Origin: Pseudomonas sp. 30_B
GTDB taxonomy: Bacteria; Pseudomonadota; Gammaproteobacteria; Pseudomonadales; Pseudomonadaceae
Reading direction: 5' to 3'
Assembly (NCBI RefSeq): GCF_017491605.1
Contig: NZ_JAFGYY010000009.1
Coordinates: 1 to 64,000 of the forward strand
DNA: 64,000 nucleotides
Made by a program: the position numbers and the translations under genes
Shown here: in pieces, positions 37,396-45,529 of the stretch
Layout of the letters: every line of letters starts with the position of its first letter
Position numbering within the stretch: the stretch's first letter is position 1
The notes under the pieces: model-generated
Told to the model about the DNA's origin: nothing
Databases searched by the model: none
The model's input: only the letters and a program-made list of their open reading frames with translations

Positions 37396-38529
37396 ATGAC
37401 TTCCGTCGTCATTGCGGGTTATGCCCGCTCCCCCTTCCACTTCGCCAAGAAGGGCGCGTTGATCGACGTGCGCCCGGATGACCTCGCCGCGCAGACGGTG
37501 AAGGGCCTGGTCGCGCGCAGCGGCCTGGATGCCCGGCTGATCGAGGACCTGATCATGGGCTGCGCCTATCCCGAGGCCGAACAGGGCATGAACCTGGCGC
37601 GCATCACCGGCTTCCTCGCCGGGCTGCCGGAGACGGTGGCGGGCGCAACGGTGAACCGCTTCTGCGGCTCGTCCATGACCGCCATCCACTTCGCCGCCGG
37701 GCAGATCCAGCTCGGCGCGGGCGATGCATTCATCTGCGCGGGCGTGGAGTCCATGACCCGCGTGCCCATGGGCGGTTTCAACGTCTCGCCCAACCCGCGC
37801 CTGCTGGAGGAGTTCCCGCAGGCCTACATGCCCATGGGGCAGACCGCCGAGATCGTCGCCGAACGCTTCGGCATCTCCCGCGATGATCAGGAGGCCATGG
37901 CGGTGGACTCCCACGCCAAGGCCGCGCGTGCCCGCGAACAGGGGAAGCTGGCCGCGGAGATCGTGCGGATCGACACGCCCAACGGCGTGGTCGGCGAAGA
38001 TGGTTGCATCCGTCCCGGTACCAGCCTCGAAGCCCTGGCACAGCTCAAGCCGGCCTTCGGCGGCAGCGTCACCGCCGGCACCGCCTCGCCACTCACCGAC
38101 GGTGCAGCGGCAGTGCTGGTGTGCAGCGAGGCGTTCGCCCGTGAACACGGCTTGAATATCCTGGCGCGGATCAAGGCGGTTTCCGTGGTCGGTTGCCCGC
38201 CGGAAATCATGGGCATGGGCCCGCTCTACGCCACCCGCAAACTGCTCGACCGCGCCGGCCTGCGCATGGCCGACATCGATCTGGTGGAAATCAACGAGGC
38301 CTTCGCCAGCCAGGCCCTGGCCTGCCTGCGCGGGCTGGAACTGGACATCGACCGGGTCAACCTGCACGGCGGCGCCATGGCCATCGGACATCCGCTGGGC
38401 GCTACCGGCGCGCGGATCACCGGCAAGGCAGCGGCGCTGCTGAAGGAAAGCGGTGGGCGCTATGCGGTGGCGACCCAGTGCATCGGCGGCGGGCAAGGCG
38501 TGGCAACCTTGCTCGAAGCCGTTCGCTGA
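37396..38529 (+). CDS. Acetyl-CoA C-acyltransferase (thiolase), second copy
   Basis: A 377-residue thiolase, slightly shorter than usual. The active-site motifs are [10 protein letters not shown] (nucleophilic Cys), [10 protein letters not shown] and [11 protein letters not shown]. It follows the PaaI thioesterase with its own RBS (GCAGGAG), so the two likely form an operon for an acyl-CoA side pathway. Confidence 0.92.
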   Translation: MTSVVIAGYARSPFHFAKKGALIDVRPDDLAAQTVKGLVARSGLDARLIEDLIMGCAYPEAEQGMNLARITGFLAGLPETVAGATVNRFCGSSMTAIHFAAGQIQLGAGDAFICAGVESMTRVPMGGFNVSPNPRLLEEFPQAYMPMGQTAEIVAERFGISRDDQEAMAVDSHAKAARAREQGKLAAEIVRIDTPNGVVGEDGCIRPGTSLEALAQLKPAFGGSVTAGTASPLTDGAAAVLVCSEAFAREHGLNILARIKAVSVVGCPPEIMGMGPLYATRKLLDRAGLRMADIDLVEINEAFASQALACLRGLELDIDRVNLHGGAMAIGHPLGATGARITGKAAALLKESGGRYAVATQCIGGGQGVATLLEAVR

Positions 38530-38540
38530 TCACCACGAAC

Positions 38541-38667
38541 GTAGGGCGTATAACGCTCCGCGTTATACGCCGATTGACCTTGGTCCCAACGCACCCCGGA
38601 TCAACCCCGGAGCCGCCGATGAAGCCTGGTGTATCGGCGTACAACCGCGAACGGTTGTACGCCCTAC
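38541..38667. repeat. 127-bp GTAGGGCG-type element, copy 2
   Basis: Same length and ends as the element at 24962-25088 (GTAGGGCGTATAACGC ... GGTTGTACGCCCTAC), with about the middle third divergent. It fills most of the space between the thiolase and the TetR gene. Confidence 0.8.
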
Positions 38668-38822
38668 GGTGCCAGAGACATCCCGACGCTGGGAAAAACA
38701 TCGCGGACTTCGTCCGCGATCCTCTGTCAAACCACGCCCGGGCCTGTCCCGAATCACCTCCCCTCGCCCGCCCTGCGTTAGAATGACACCCAGCATTCCA
38801 TGATCCGCAGGAGACATCGGTC

Positions 38823-39389
38823 ATGCGTTACTCCGAAGACCACAAGGCCCAGACCCGCGAACGCATCATCAACGAGGCGGCGCAGCGTTTCCGCAGCGAA
38901 GGCGTCGACGCCACCGGCCTGCAGACGCTGATGAAGGCACTGGGTCTGACCCACGGCGGTTTCTACGCGCACTTCAAGTCCAAGGACGAGCTGGTGGAGA
39001 TCGCCCTGCAGCAGGCCGCCGAGCAACTGCGCCCGGTCGTTGACCAGCAGTTCGAGAAGCAGGACCCGCTGCCCGGCTTCATCGACCAATACCTCTCCGC
39101 CAGGCACCGCGCCGCACCGGGCAAGGGCTGCCCGCTGCCGACCATCTCGGCCGAGCTGGGCGCGCGCGGCCATGCCAGCTCCACCACCGACGCCATCGTC
39201 CAGGCGCGCATCGATGCCATCGAGAAGGCGCTGCCGAGCGAGCATGCCGACGACGAAAGCGTCGCCCTGCTCGCCACCCTGGTCGGTGCGCTGGTGCTGT
39301 CGAGGAGCGTGGCCGATCCGGAGCTGTCCGACCGTATCCTGGACAGCACCCGCCGGCATCTCAAGCGGGAGATCGGGGCGGCGGAGTGA
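38823..39389 (+). CDS. TetR-family transcriptional regulator
   Basis: A 188-residue repressor. The N-terminal HTH reads TRERIINEAAQRFRSEGVDATGLQTLMKALGLTHGGFYAHFKSKDEL, typical of TetR. The C-terminal half is all-helical. GGAG lies upstream of the ATG. Possible targets are the SDR gene just downstream (opposite strand) and the thioesterase operon; both carry perfect palindromes in their promoters. Confidence 0.9.
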   Translation: MRYSEDHKAQTRERIINEAAQRFRSEGVDATGLQTLMKALGLTHGGFYAHFKSKDELVEIALQQAAEQLRPVVDQQFEKQDPLPGFIDQYLSARHRAAPGKGCPLPTISAELGARGHASSTTDAIVQARIDAIEKALPSEHADDESVALLATLVGALVLSRSVADPELSDRILDSTRRHLKREIGAAE

Positions 39390-39416
39390 GCCGCGCGACC
39401 GCAGCGGCAGACACCT

Positions 39417-39544
39417 GTAGGAGCGGGCCACGCCCGCGATCCGCCGGCAGGGCCGGCGTCCCACCTGTTTGCGCAATCCATCGGCATTCACCTGACGCTT
39501 CACAAGCCGCCGCACAGGACTTCGCGGACAAGGTCCGCTCCTAC
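39417..39544. repeat. GTAGGAGCG-type inverted repeat between TetR and SDR genes
   Basis: Begins GTAGGAGCGGGCCACGCCCGCGAT and closes with AGGTCCGCTCCTAC; the inner arms have diverged. It lies between two convergent genes. Confidence 0.7.
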
Positions 39545-39574
39545 GGTTGATTACCGGCCAATACGCAGCGCCCA

Positions 39575-39602
39575 TAAAAAAGCCCCGGCACCAGGCCGGG
39601 GC
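39575..39602 (-). terminator. Rho-independent terminator of the SDR gene
   Basis: On the minus strand, GCCCCGGC pairs with GCCGGGGC (39582-39602) and is followed by six T. It lies 28 bp beyond the SDR stop codon. Confidence 0.85.
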
Positions 39603-39630
39603 AAGCGCTTTTCGCCACTCAACGAATCAT

Positions 39631-40437
39631 TCAGTCAACCGCAATGCCGTAGCGCTCCGCCGGGGCGTTGCGCGACAGGTTCGGCGCCATCTTCAGCCGC
39701 GCGGCGGTGAAGGCTTCGAACTCGCCGGCATCCGGCAGCGCCGGCAGGGTCACCACTTCGCCCTGGGCCAGGCCCGCCAGTGCGGCATCCACCATGTGGT
39801 TCACGTCCATCAGCATTTCCGCCGGCAGCGCGGAGATGTCGGTGCCGGCGCGGTCCCAGATTTCGGTGCGGGTGGCGCCCGGCAGCACGGCCTGGATACG
39901 CAGGCCCAACGGCGCCAGTTCCTGCTGCATGGACAGGGTCAGGTTCAGCACGAACGCCTTGGTGGCGCTGTAGCTGCCGTTGAACAACTCCGGCGCCAGG
40001 GCCAGCACCGACGCGACGTTGATGATGGTGCCGCGTCCGCGCCCGGCGAATGCCTTGGCGGCAGCGCCGGCCAGGCGCGCGGTGGCGGTGACGTTCAGTT
40101 CGATCATGCTTTCCAGGCGGTCCAGGTCGGTGTCCAGCAGGGTGCCGTTGAGCGCCACGCCGGCGTTGTTCAGCAGCAGGCTGATGCTCTCGTCCTCACC
40201 CAGGCGGGCCTCGACGCGGGCGCGGTCTTCCCTGCGGGTCAGGTCGGCCTTCAGTACCTGCACCGAGACGCCGTACTGCTCGCCCAGGCGTGCGGCCAGG
40301 GCGTCCAGGCGTTGCTGGTCACGGGCCACCAGCAGCAGGTCGTAGCCCTGGGCGGCGAGGCGCTGGGCGTAGGTGGCGCCGATGCCGGAAGAAGCACCGG
40401 TGATCAGTGCGCGGCCCAGTTCGGATTTGGCATTCAT
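39631..40437 (-). CDS. Short-chain dehydrogenase/reductase
   Basis: A 268-residue SDR with LITGASSGIG (nucleotide binding), LLLNNAGVA, SVLALAPELFNGSYSATKA (catalytic Ser-Tyr-Lys) and VLPGATRTEIWDRAG. The ATG at 40437 has GGAGAAG; the open frame continues upstream without an RBS. Preference for NADP is possible because a basic residue follows the second strand (VARDQQR). It faces the TetR gene and has a palindrome about 110 bp upstream, so TetR control is plausible. Substrate unknown. Confidence 0.88.
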   Translation of the reverse strand: MNAKSELGRALITGASSGIGATYAQRLAAQGYDLLLVARDQQRLDALAARLGEQYGVSVQVLKADLTRREDRARVEARLGEDESISLLLNNAGVALNGTLLDTDLDRLESMIELNVTATARLAGAAAKAFAGRGRGTIINVASVLALAPELFNGSYSATKAFVLNLTLSMQQELAPLGLRIQAVLPGATRTEIWDRAGTDISALPAEMLMDVNHMVDAALAGLAQGEVVTLPALPDAGEFEAFTAARLKMAPNLSRNAPAERYGIAVD

Positions 40438-40543
40438 GGTTCTTCTCCAGTGGGGCGAAGCGCCCGCATGCAAGGCTGGTCAGGGCCCGTGGGCCATGGG
40501 GAATGTCCGGCCCAATTGAATTACAGCCGTCATCTGAAGCTAG

Positions 40544-40561
40544 ATATTATGCTCATAATAT
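40544..40561. promoter_or_regulatory. Palindromic operator upstream of the SDR gene
   Basis: ATATTATG-CT-CATAATAT is an 18-bp perfect inverted repeat in an otherwise GC-rich region, 107 bp upstream of the SDR start. It is the kind of site bound by TetR-type dimers. It overlaps the most likely -10 region. Confidence 0.6.
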
Positions 40562-40842
40562 TATCTGTCAACACCGCTCATCCGAAGCCTGCGCATCACA
40601 GAAGATCGAAGGCCGCGCCCGGAGGCAACAACCGGGCTCCACAACAGATACGCACCAGAAAGCAGCGTCCCGCCTCATTTTTGAGCGCAGATCGGGCAAA
40701 AAAGGCCCATGAACCACCTGAGTTCGTTGCCACGGCGCGGAAAATGGCGGCTCTCCGGAGTTGGCACGGCATTCGCTTTTACCGATGCGTGCAGGAGTCA
40801 TCCGGACCACCGGACAACGGCACCACAATCTGACAATGGATG

Positions 40843-40928
40843 ACTAGGGTTCCGGCTCGCGCGGCGAGTGACTGGTCCGAGAGTCATCGACCTCCAGCGA
40901 GGTTACACGGCGGGACAAAAGCCCGGGA
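40843..40928 (+). promoter_or_regulatory. Guanidine-I riboswitch (ykkC class)
   Basis: The leader of the guanidine operon contains the conserved blocks of the ykkC/guanidine-I aptamer in order: ACTAGGGTTCCG, then CTGGTCCGAGAG, then ACACGGCGGGACAAAAGCCC with CGGGAG closing. The class binds free guanidinium and switches on downstream genes. The aptamer ends about 63 nt before the ATG of the binding-protein gene. There is no clear terminator, so control may be at translation. It is the decisive evidence that the operon handles guanidine. Confidence 0.95.
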
Positions 40929-40991
40929 GATGCGAGCGCCATCAGTGCCGCCCGACTCCTGCCCGCCCGACAACCGACCTGGAGATTGTCC

Positions 40992-42056
40992 ATGCGCAAG
41001 CCCCTTCTGACCGCCCTGCTCGCCACCGGTCTCGTCGCCTTCAGCCTCGGCGCCTCCGCCGCCGCGAAGAACAGCTTCAACCTCTGCTGGACCATCTACG
41101 CCGGCTGGATGCCCTGGGAGTACGCGGCCAGCCACGGCATCGTCGACAAGTGGGCGAAGAAGTACGGCATCGAGATCAAGGTCACCCAGCTCAACGACTA
41201 CATCGAGTCGATCAACCAGTACACCGCCGGGCAGTTCGACGGCTGCACCATGACCAACATGGACGCCCTGACCATCCCCGCCGCCGGCGGCGTGGACTCC
41301 ACCGCGCTGATCGTCAGCGACTTCTCCAACGGCAACGACGGCATCGTCCTCAAGGGCGAAGGCAAGACCCTGGCCGACCTCAAGGGCATGAACGTCAACC
41401 TGGTGGAACTCTCGGTCTCCCATTACCTGCTCGCCCGCGCGCTGGAAAACGCCCGCCTGACCGAGAAGGACGTGAAGACGGTGAACACCTCCGACGCCGA
41501 CATCGCCGCCGCCTTCAACACCGACGAGGTGCAGGCGGTGACCACCTGGAACCCGATGCTCTCCGAGGCCCGCGCCAAGCCGGGCACCACCGAGGTGTTC
41601 AACTCCAGCCAGGTTCCCGGCGAGATCATGGACATGATGGTGGTCAACAGCGCGGTACTCAAAGACAACCCCGCCCTGGGCAAAGCCCTCACCGGCGCCT
41701 GGTTCGAAACCGTGGCTCTGATGCAGGGCGACAGCGCCGAAACCCGCGCCGCGCTGGAGCACATGGCCAAGGCCTCGGGCACCGACCTCGCCGGCTACCA
41801 GAGCCAGCTCGCCACCACCAAGCTCTTTGCCACCCCGCAAGAGGCGCTGGCCTTCGCCACCAGCCCGAAACTGCCGGCGACCATGGACAAGGTCGCGGCT
41901 TTCTCCTTCGCCCATGGCCTGCTCGGCGAGGGTGCGAAAAGCGCCGAAGCCGTCGGCATGAGCTTCGCCAAGGGCATCGCCACCGGCGATGCGCAGAACC
42001 TCAAGCTGCGCTTCGACCCGACCTACGTGCAGATGGCGGCGGAAGGGAAGCTCTGA
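40992..42056 (+). CDS. ABC transporter substrate-binding protein (guanidine/urea-type importer)
   Basis: A 354-residue periplasmic binding protein of the NitT/TauT family, with a Sec signal peptide (residues 1-24, cleavage ASA-AA). The ligand pocket should lie around FNLCWTIYAGWMPWEYA and DALTIPAAGGVDSTA. The ATG at 40992 has GGAG upstream and is preferred to the TTG two codons earlier. It is the first gene behind the guanidine-I riboswitch, so guanidine or a close derivative is the likely substrate; annotators usually call it urea carboxylase-associated. Confidence 0.9.
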   Translation: MRKPLLTALLATGLVAFSLGASAAAKNSFNLCWTIYAGWMPWEYAASHGIVDKWAKKYGIEIKVTQLNDYIESINQYTAGQFDGCTMTNMDALTIPAAGGVDSTALIVSDFSNGNDGIVLKGEGKTLADLKGMNVNLVELSVSHYLLARALENARLTEKDVKTVNTSDADIAAAFNTDEVQAVTTWNPMLSEARAKPGTTEVFNSSQVPGEIMDMMVVNSAVLKDNPALGKALTGAWFETVALMQGDSAETRAALEHMAKASGTDLAGYQSQLATTKLFATPQEALAFATSPKLPATMDKVAAFSFAHGLLGEGAKSAEAVGMSFAKGIATGDAQNLKLRFDPTYVQMAAEGKL

Positions 42057-42076
42057 CCAGCCGGCTCCCGCCAGAG

Positions 42077-42206
42077 CCCCTCACCCTAGCCCTGGCTGCG
42101 CGCCCCGCTCCTGAGGGAGAGGGAACCGTTCGGTGCAGGTTGCAAGCATGGCCTCAGCCGGCACGGACAGCCCCCTCTCCCCCAGGGAGAGGGTTGGGGT
42201 GAGGGG
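42077..42206. repeat. CCCTCACCC-type inverted repeat, copy 1
   Basis: Begins CCCCTCACCCTAGCCCTGG and closes with GGTTGGGGTGAGGGG; inner arms GGGAGAGGG and CCCTCTCCC pair. It lies between the binding protein and permease genes of the ABC importer, inside the operon. A related element sits at 49207-49392. Confidence 0.8.
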
Positions 42207-42274
42207 AAGCATCGGCACGGACTCACGTGACGAAGTTAGCGGCCCTCAAGGCCCACGATAAACAGGTACACCCC

Positions 42275-43090
42275 ATGCGCCTGATCAACCGAACCCCCGA
42301 CCGCAGCGGCCGCCTGTTCCTGGTGCTGCTGCCCTTCGCCCTGCTGTTGTTTGCCTACCTCACCGGGTCGGCGTCGCGGCTGGCGGAGAACCCCAACGAC
42401 AAGCTGCTGCCCAGCGCCGTGCAGATGGCCGACGCGGTGAACCGCCTGGCCTTCAGCGAAGACAAGCGCACCGGCGAAGTGCTGTTCTGGCAGGACACCG
42501 GCGCCAGCCTGCAGCGCCTGGGCGTGGGCCTGTCCATCGCCGCCCTGCTCGGCCTGGTGCTGGGCATCGCGGCCGGCAGCGTGCCGCTGTTCGGCGCGCC
42601 GCTCTCGCCCTTGCTCACCGTGCTGTCGATGATCCCGCCGCTGGCGATCCTGCCGGTGCTGTTCATCGTCTTCGGCCTCGGCGAGCTGTCCAAGGTGGTG
42701 CTGATCGTCATCGGCGTCGCCCCCTGCATCGCCCGCGACATCGAACAGCGCGCCCGGGAAATCCCCCGCGAGCTGCTGATCAAGGCGCAGACCCTGGGCG
42801 CCAGCACCTGGACGCTGATCCTGCGCGTGGTGCTGCCGCAACTGCTGCCGCGCCTGCTGATCTCCCTGCGCCTGATGCTCGGCTCGGCCTGGCTGTTCCT
42901 CATCGCCGCCGAGGCCATCGCCTCCACCGACGGCCTGGGCTACCGCATCTTCCTGGTGCGCCGCTACCTGGCCATGGACGTGATCCTGCCCTACGTGGTG
43001 TGGATCACCGCGCTGGCCTGGCTGATGGACTGGGCCCTGCGCGCCCTCACCCGGCGTGCCTTCCCCTGGTATGAAGGAGCCAAGGCATGA
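42275..43090 (+). CDS. ABC transporter permease (guanidine/urea-type importer)
   Basis: A 271-residue BPD inner-membrane permease with five to six hydrophobic segments. The EAA-type coupling loop is LIKAQTLGASTWTLILRVVLPQ. The ATG at 42275 is chosen over an upstream start because the first 16 codons of the longer frame lie in the repeat-flanked spacer. It overlaps the ATPase gene by 4 bp (ATGA), showing translational coupling. Confidence 0.9.
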   Translation: MRLINRTPDRSGRLFLVLLPFALLLFAYLTGSASRLAENPNDKLLPSAVQMADAVNRLAFSEDKRTGEVLFWQDTGASLQRLGVGLSIAALLGLVLGIAAGSVPLFGAPLSPLLTVLSMIPPLAILPVLFIVFGLGELSKVVLIVIGVAPCIARDIEQRAREIPRELLIKAQTLGASTWTLILRVVLPQLLPRLLISLRLMLGSAWLFLIAAEAIASTDGLGYRIFLVRRYLAMDVILPYVVWITALAWLMDWALRALTRRAFPWYEGAKA

Positions 43091-43890
43091 GCTTCATCCA
43101 GGTAAAGAACGTCTGGCAGGAATACGACGGCAACGTGGTGCTCGAACGCCTGAACCTCGAGGTGAACGAAGGCGAATTCTGCACCCTGGTCGGCGCCTCC
43201 GGCTGCGGCAAGTCCACCTTCCTGCGCCTGCTGCTCGGCCAGGAGCGCCCCAGCCGCGGCGAGCTGCTGCTCGAAGGCCGGCCGCTGGCCGCCGAGCCCG
43301 ATCCGAGTCGTGGCGTGGTGTTCCAGCGCTACTCGGTGTTCCCGCACCTGTCCGTACTCGACAACGTCGTCCTCGGCATGGAACTGCCGCGCTCGCCGCT
43401 GCTCGGCCGGCTGTTCGGCAGCGCCAAGCGCGAAGCCCGCGAACAGGCCGCCGAACTGCTACAGCGCGTCGGCCTCGGCCATGCGCTGCAGCAGTACCCG
43501 AGCGCTCTCTCCGGCGGCATGCAGCAACGCCTGGCGATCGCCCAGGCGCTGGTGATGAAGCCCCGCGTGCTGCTGCTCGACGAACCCTTCGGCGCGCTGG
43601 ACCCGGGCATCCGCAAGGACATGCACGCCCTGCTGCTGGAGCTGTGGCAGGAAACCCGGCTCACCGTATTCATGGTCACCCACGACCTCGCCGAAGGCTT
43701 CAGCCTGGGGACCCGCCTGCTGGTCTTCGACAAGGTCCGCCACGACCCGCAGGCGCCCAGCGCCTATGGCGCCCGCATCACCTACGACATCCCGCTCAAC
43801 GCCGACCGCAAGGCCGCCCGCGCCGCCCTGCCCGAACCGCTCGCCGCGCGCCTGGAAACGGCCGCGCCGCTGCTCACGCCGGCCTACTGA
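43087..43890 (+). CDS. ABC transporter ATP-binding protein (guanidine/urea-type importer)
   Basis: A 267-residue ATPase. Walker A is GASGCGKST, the ABC signature LSGGMQQRLAIAQAL, Walker B LLLDEPFGALD, and the switch His follows in VTHD. It completes the importer with the permease and binding protein, and shares a 4-bp overlap with the permease. The next gene starts 10 bp later. Confidence 0.93.
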   Translation: MSFIQVKNVWQEYDGNVVLERLNLEVNEGEFCTLVGASGCGKSTFLRLLLGQERPSRGELLLEGRPLAAEPDPSRGVVFQRYSVFPHLSVLDNVVLGMELPRSPLLGRLFGSAKREAREQAAELLQRVGLGHALQQYPSALSGGMQQRLAIAQALVMKPRVLLLDEPFGALDPGIRKDMHALLLELWQETRLTVFMVTHDLAEGFSLGTRLLVFDKVRHDPQAPSAYGARITYDIPLNADRKAARAALPEPLAARLETAAPLLTPAY

Positions 43891-43900
43891 GGAACCCGAC

Positions 43901-44620
43901 ATGAACGACCTGCGCACCACCCTTTACGAAGAAACCGTCCCCGGCGGCGGCCACACCTCCTTCGTCCTCAAGCGCGGCCAGCTGCTGCGCCTGACCGACA
44001 TCGAAGGCGGCGGCAACGTCAGCCTGCTGCTGTTCAATGCCGCCGAGAAAAGCGAGCGGCTGAACCTGCCCGACAGCCTCAAGTGCCAGCACACCGCCAA
44101 GCTCACCGCCGGCCACTGCCTGTATTCGGACATGGGCCGCGTGCTGGCCGCCATCACCGCCGACAGCTGCGGCTGGCACGACAGCTTCGGCGGCGTGCTG
44201 AACGCCGCCGAGGTGCAGGAGAAATACGGCGCGGGCCGCTACCAGGAACTGCGCAACGGTTTCCACCGCAACGGCGTGGACAACCTGCTGGTGGAAATGG
44301 GCAAGTGGGACATGCGCCTGCAGGACCTGCTGATGTGCCTGAACCTGTTCAGCCGCGTGGACGTCGACGCCGACGGCTGCTTCCGCTTCGCCCAGGGCAA
44401 CTCGAAAGCCGGCGACCATGTCGAGCTCTACGCGCCGATGGACACCCTCGTCGTGCTCACCGCCCTGCAGCACCCGCTGGACCCGAACCCGCACTACGCG
44501 CCCAAGCCCATCGGCCTGACCTGGCAGCAGGTCGCGTCGGACGGCATCAGCGTGCTCTGCCGCACCTCGCGCGCGGAGAACGGCCGGGGCTTCCACAACA
44601 CCGAACGCCAGTACCTGTAA
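43901..44620 (+). CDS. DUF1989 urea carboxylase-associated protein 2 (carboxyguanidine deiminase subunit)
   Basis: A 239-residue DUF1989 protein. With its neighbour it is, by recent work on guanidine-degrading bacteria, one half of carboxyguanidine deiminase, which converts carboxyguanidine to allophanate and ammonia. Conserved stretches are GGGNVSLLLFN, CGWHDSFGG and LNLFSRVDVD. The ATG at 43901 follows GAGGAAC. The older name (urea carboxylase-associated) reflects position, not function. I cannot tell which of CgdA or CgdB it is. Confidence 0.9.
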   Translation: MNDLRTTLYEETVPGGGHTSFVLKRGQLLRLTDIEGGGNVSLLLFNAAEKSERLNLPDSLKCQHTAKLTAGHCLYSDMGRVLAAITADSCGWHDSFGGVLNAAEVQEKYGAGRYQELRNGFHRNGVDNLLVEMGKWDMRLQDLLMCLNLFSRVDVDADGCFRFAQGNSKAGDHVELYAPMDTLVVLTALQHPLDPNPHYAPKPIGLTWQQVASDGISVLCRTSRAENGRGFHNTERQYL

Positions 44621-44631
44621 GGAGCGCGAGC

Positions 44632-45267
44632 ATGCCCATCGTCCCCAGCGACAAACACCCCGAAGCCGCCGTCTCGCGCACCTTCATTCCGGCCGGCGAA
44701 CCCAGCCTCACCGAACTGAAAGCCGGGCAGACCCTGCGCATCCTCGACCTGGAAGGCAACCAGGCGGTGGACACGCTGTTCTTCAGCGCCGCCAACCCGC
44801 GCGAGCGCTACGACGTGCAGCGCACCCTGCGCAAGCAGGGGCAGGTCTACCTCAGCGCCGGCAGCGTGCTCTGGTCCAACCTCGGCAAACCGATGCTGAC
44901 CATCACCGCCGACACCTGCGGCCGCCACGACACCCTCGGCGGCGCCTGCGCCCAGGAGAGCAACACCGTGCGCTACGCCCTGGACAAGCGCTACATGCAC
45001 AGCTGCCGCGACAACTTCCTGCGCGCCAGCCTGCATGACGGCCGCCTGACCAAGGCGGACATCAGCCACAACATCAACTTCTTCATGAACGTGCCGGTCA
45101 CCGCCGACGGCGGCCTGACCTTCGAGGACGGCATCTCCGGCGCCGGCAAGTACGTCGAGCTGCTCGCGCACATGGACGTCATCGTGCTGATCTCCAACTG
45201 CCCGCAGCTCAACAACCCCTGCAACGGCTGGAACCCGACCCCGGCGGAGCTTTTGGTATGGGAATGA
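44632..45267 (+). CDS. DUF1989 urea carboxylase-associated protein 1 (carboxyguanidine deiminase subunit)
   Basis: A 211-residue paralogue of the previous gene; RBS AAGGAGCG. Shared features are GNQAVDTLFFSA, TCGRHDTLGGAC, INFFMNVPV and CPQLNNPCNGWNPTP. Together they probably form a heteromeric metal-dependent deiminase (conserved Cys and His). The short gap to the partner and to the carboxylase supports one operon. Confidence 0.9.
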   Translation: MPIVPSDKHPEAAVSRTFIPAGEPSLTELKAGQTLRILDLEGNQAVDTLFFSAANPRERYDVQRTLRKQGQVYLSAGSVLWSNLGKPMLTITADTCGRHDTLGGACAQESNTVRYALDKRYMHSCRDNFLRASLHDGRLTKADISHNINFFMNVPVTADGGLTFEDGISGAGKYVELLAHMDVIVLISNCPQLNNPCNGWNPTPAELLVWE

Positions 45268-45369
45268 AGCAGCCACAAGCGGCAAGCGGAAAGCTGCAAG
45301 CGTTGCGGCACTGGCTCTTCATCCTCAGCCAGAGCCGAAGTGCCCAGTGCAGCCCGACGCTGAGAACCT

Positions 45370-45448
45370 GTAGGAGCGAGCTTGCTCGCGAACAGACCTC
45401 GTCCGAGCACCGGAGCTAGGCCGGGTTCGCGAGCAAGCTCGCTCCTAC
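45370..45448. repeat. 79-bp GTAGGAGCGAGCTTGCTCGCGAAC-type inverted repeat
   Basis: 24-bp arms begin GTAGGAGCGAGCTTGCTCGC and are nearly perfect inverted copies. The element lies in the 262-bp gap between the DUF1989 gene and the carboxylase. The same unit, also 79 bp long, lies inside the carboxylase coding sequence at 47820-47898. Confidence 0.85.
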
Positions 45449-45529
45449 GAAGAGCACGTCACGCCACGGACGACCGTGGCGCACACCGAATGACGGCGGG
45501 ACGGCCCGCCACCCCATGGGGACTTCCTC

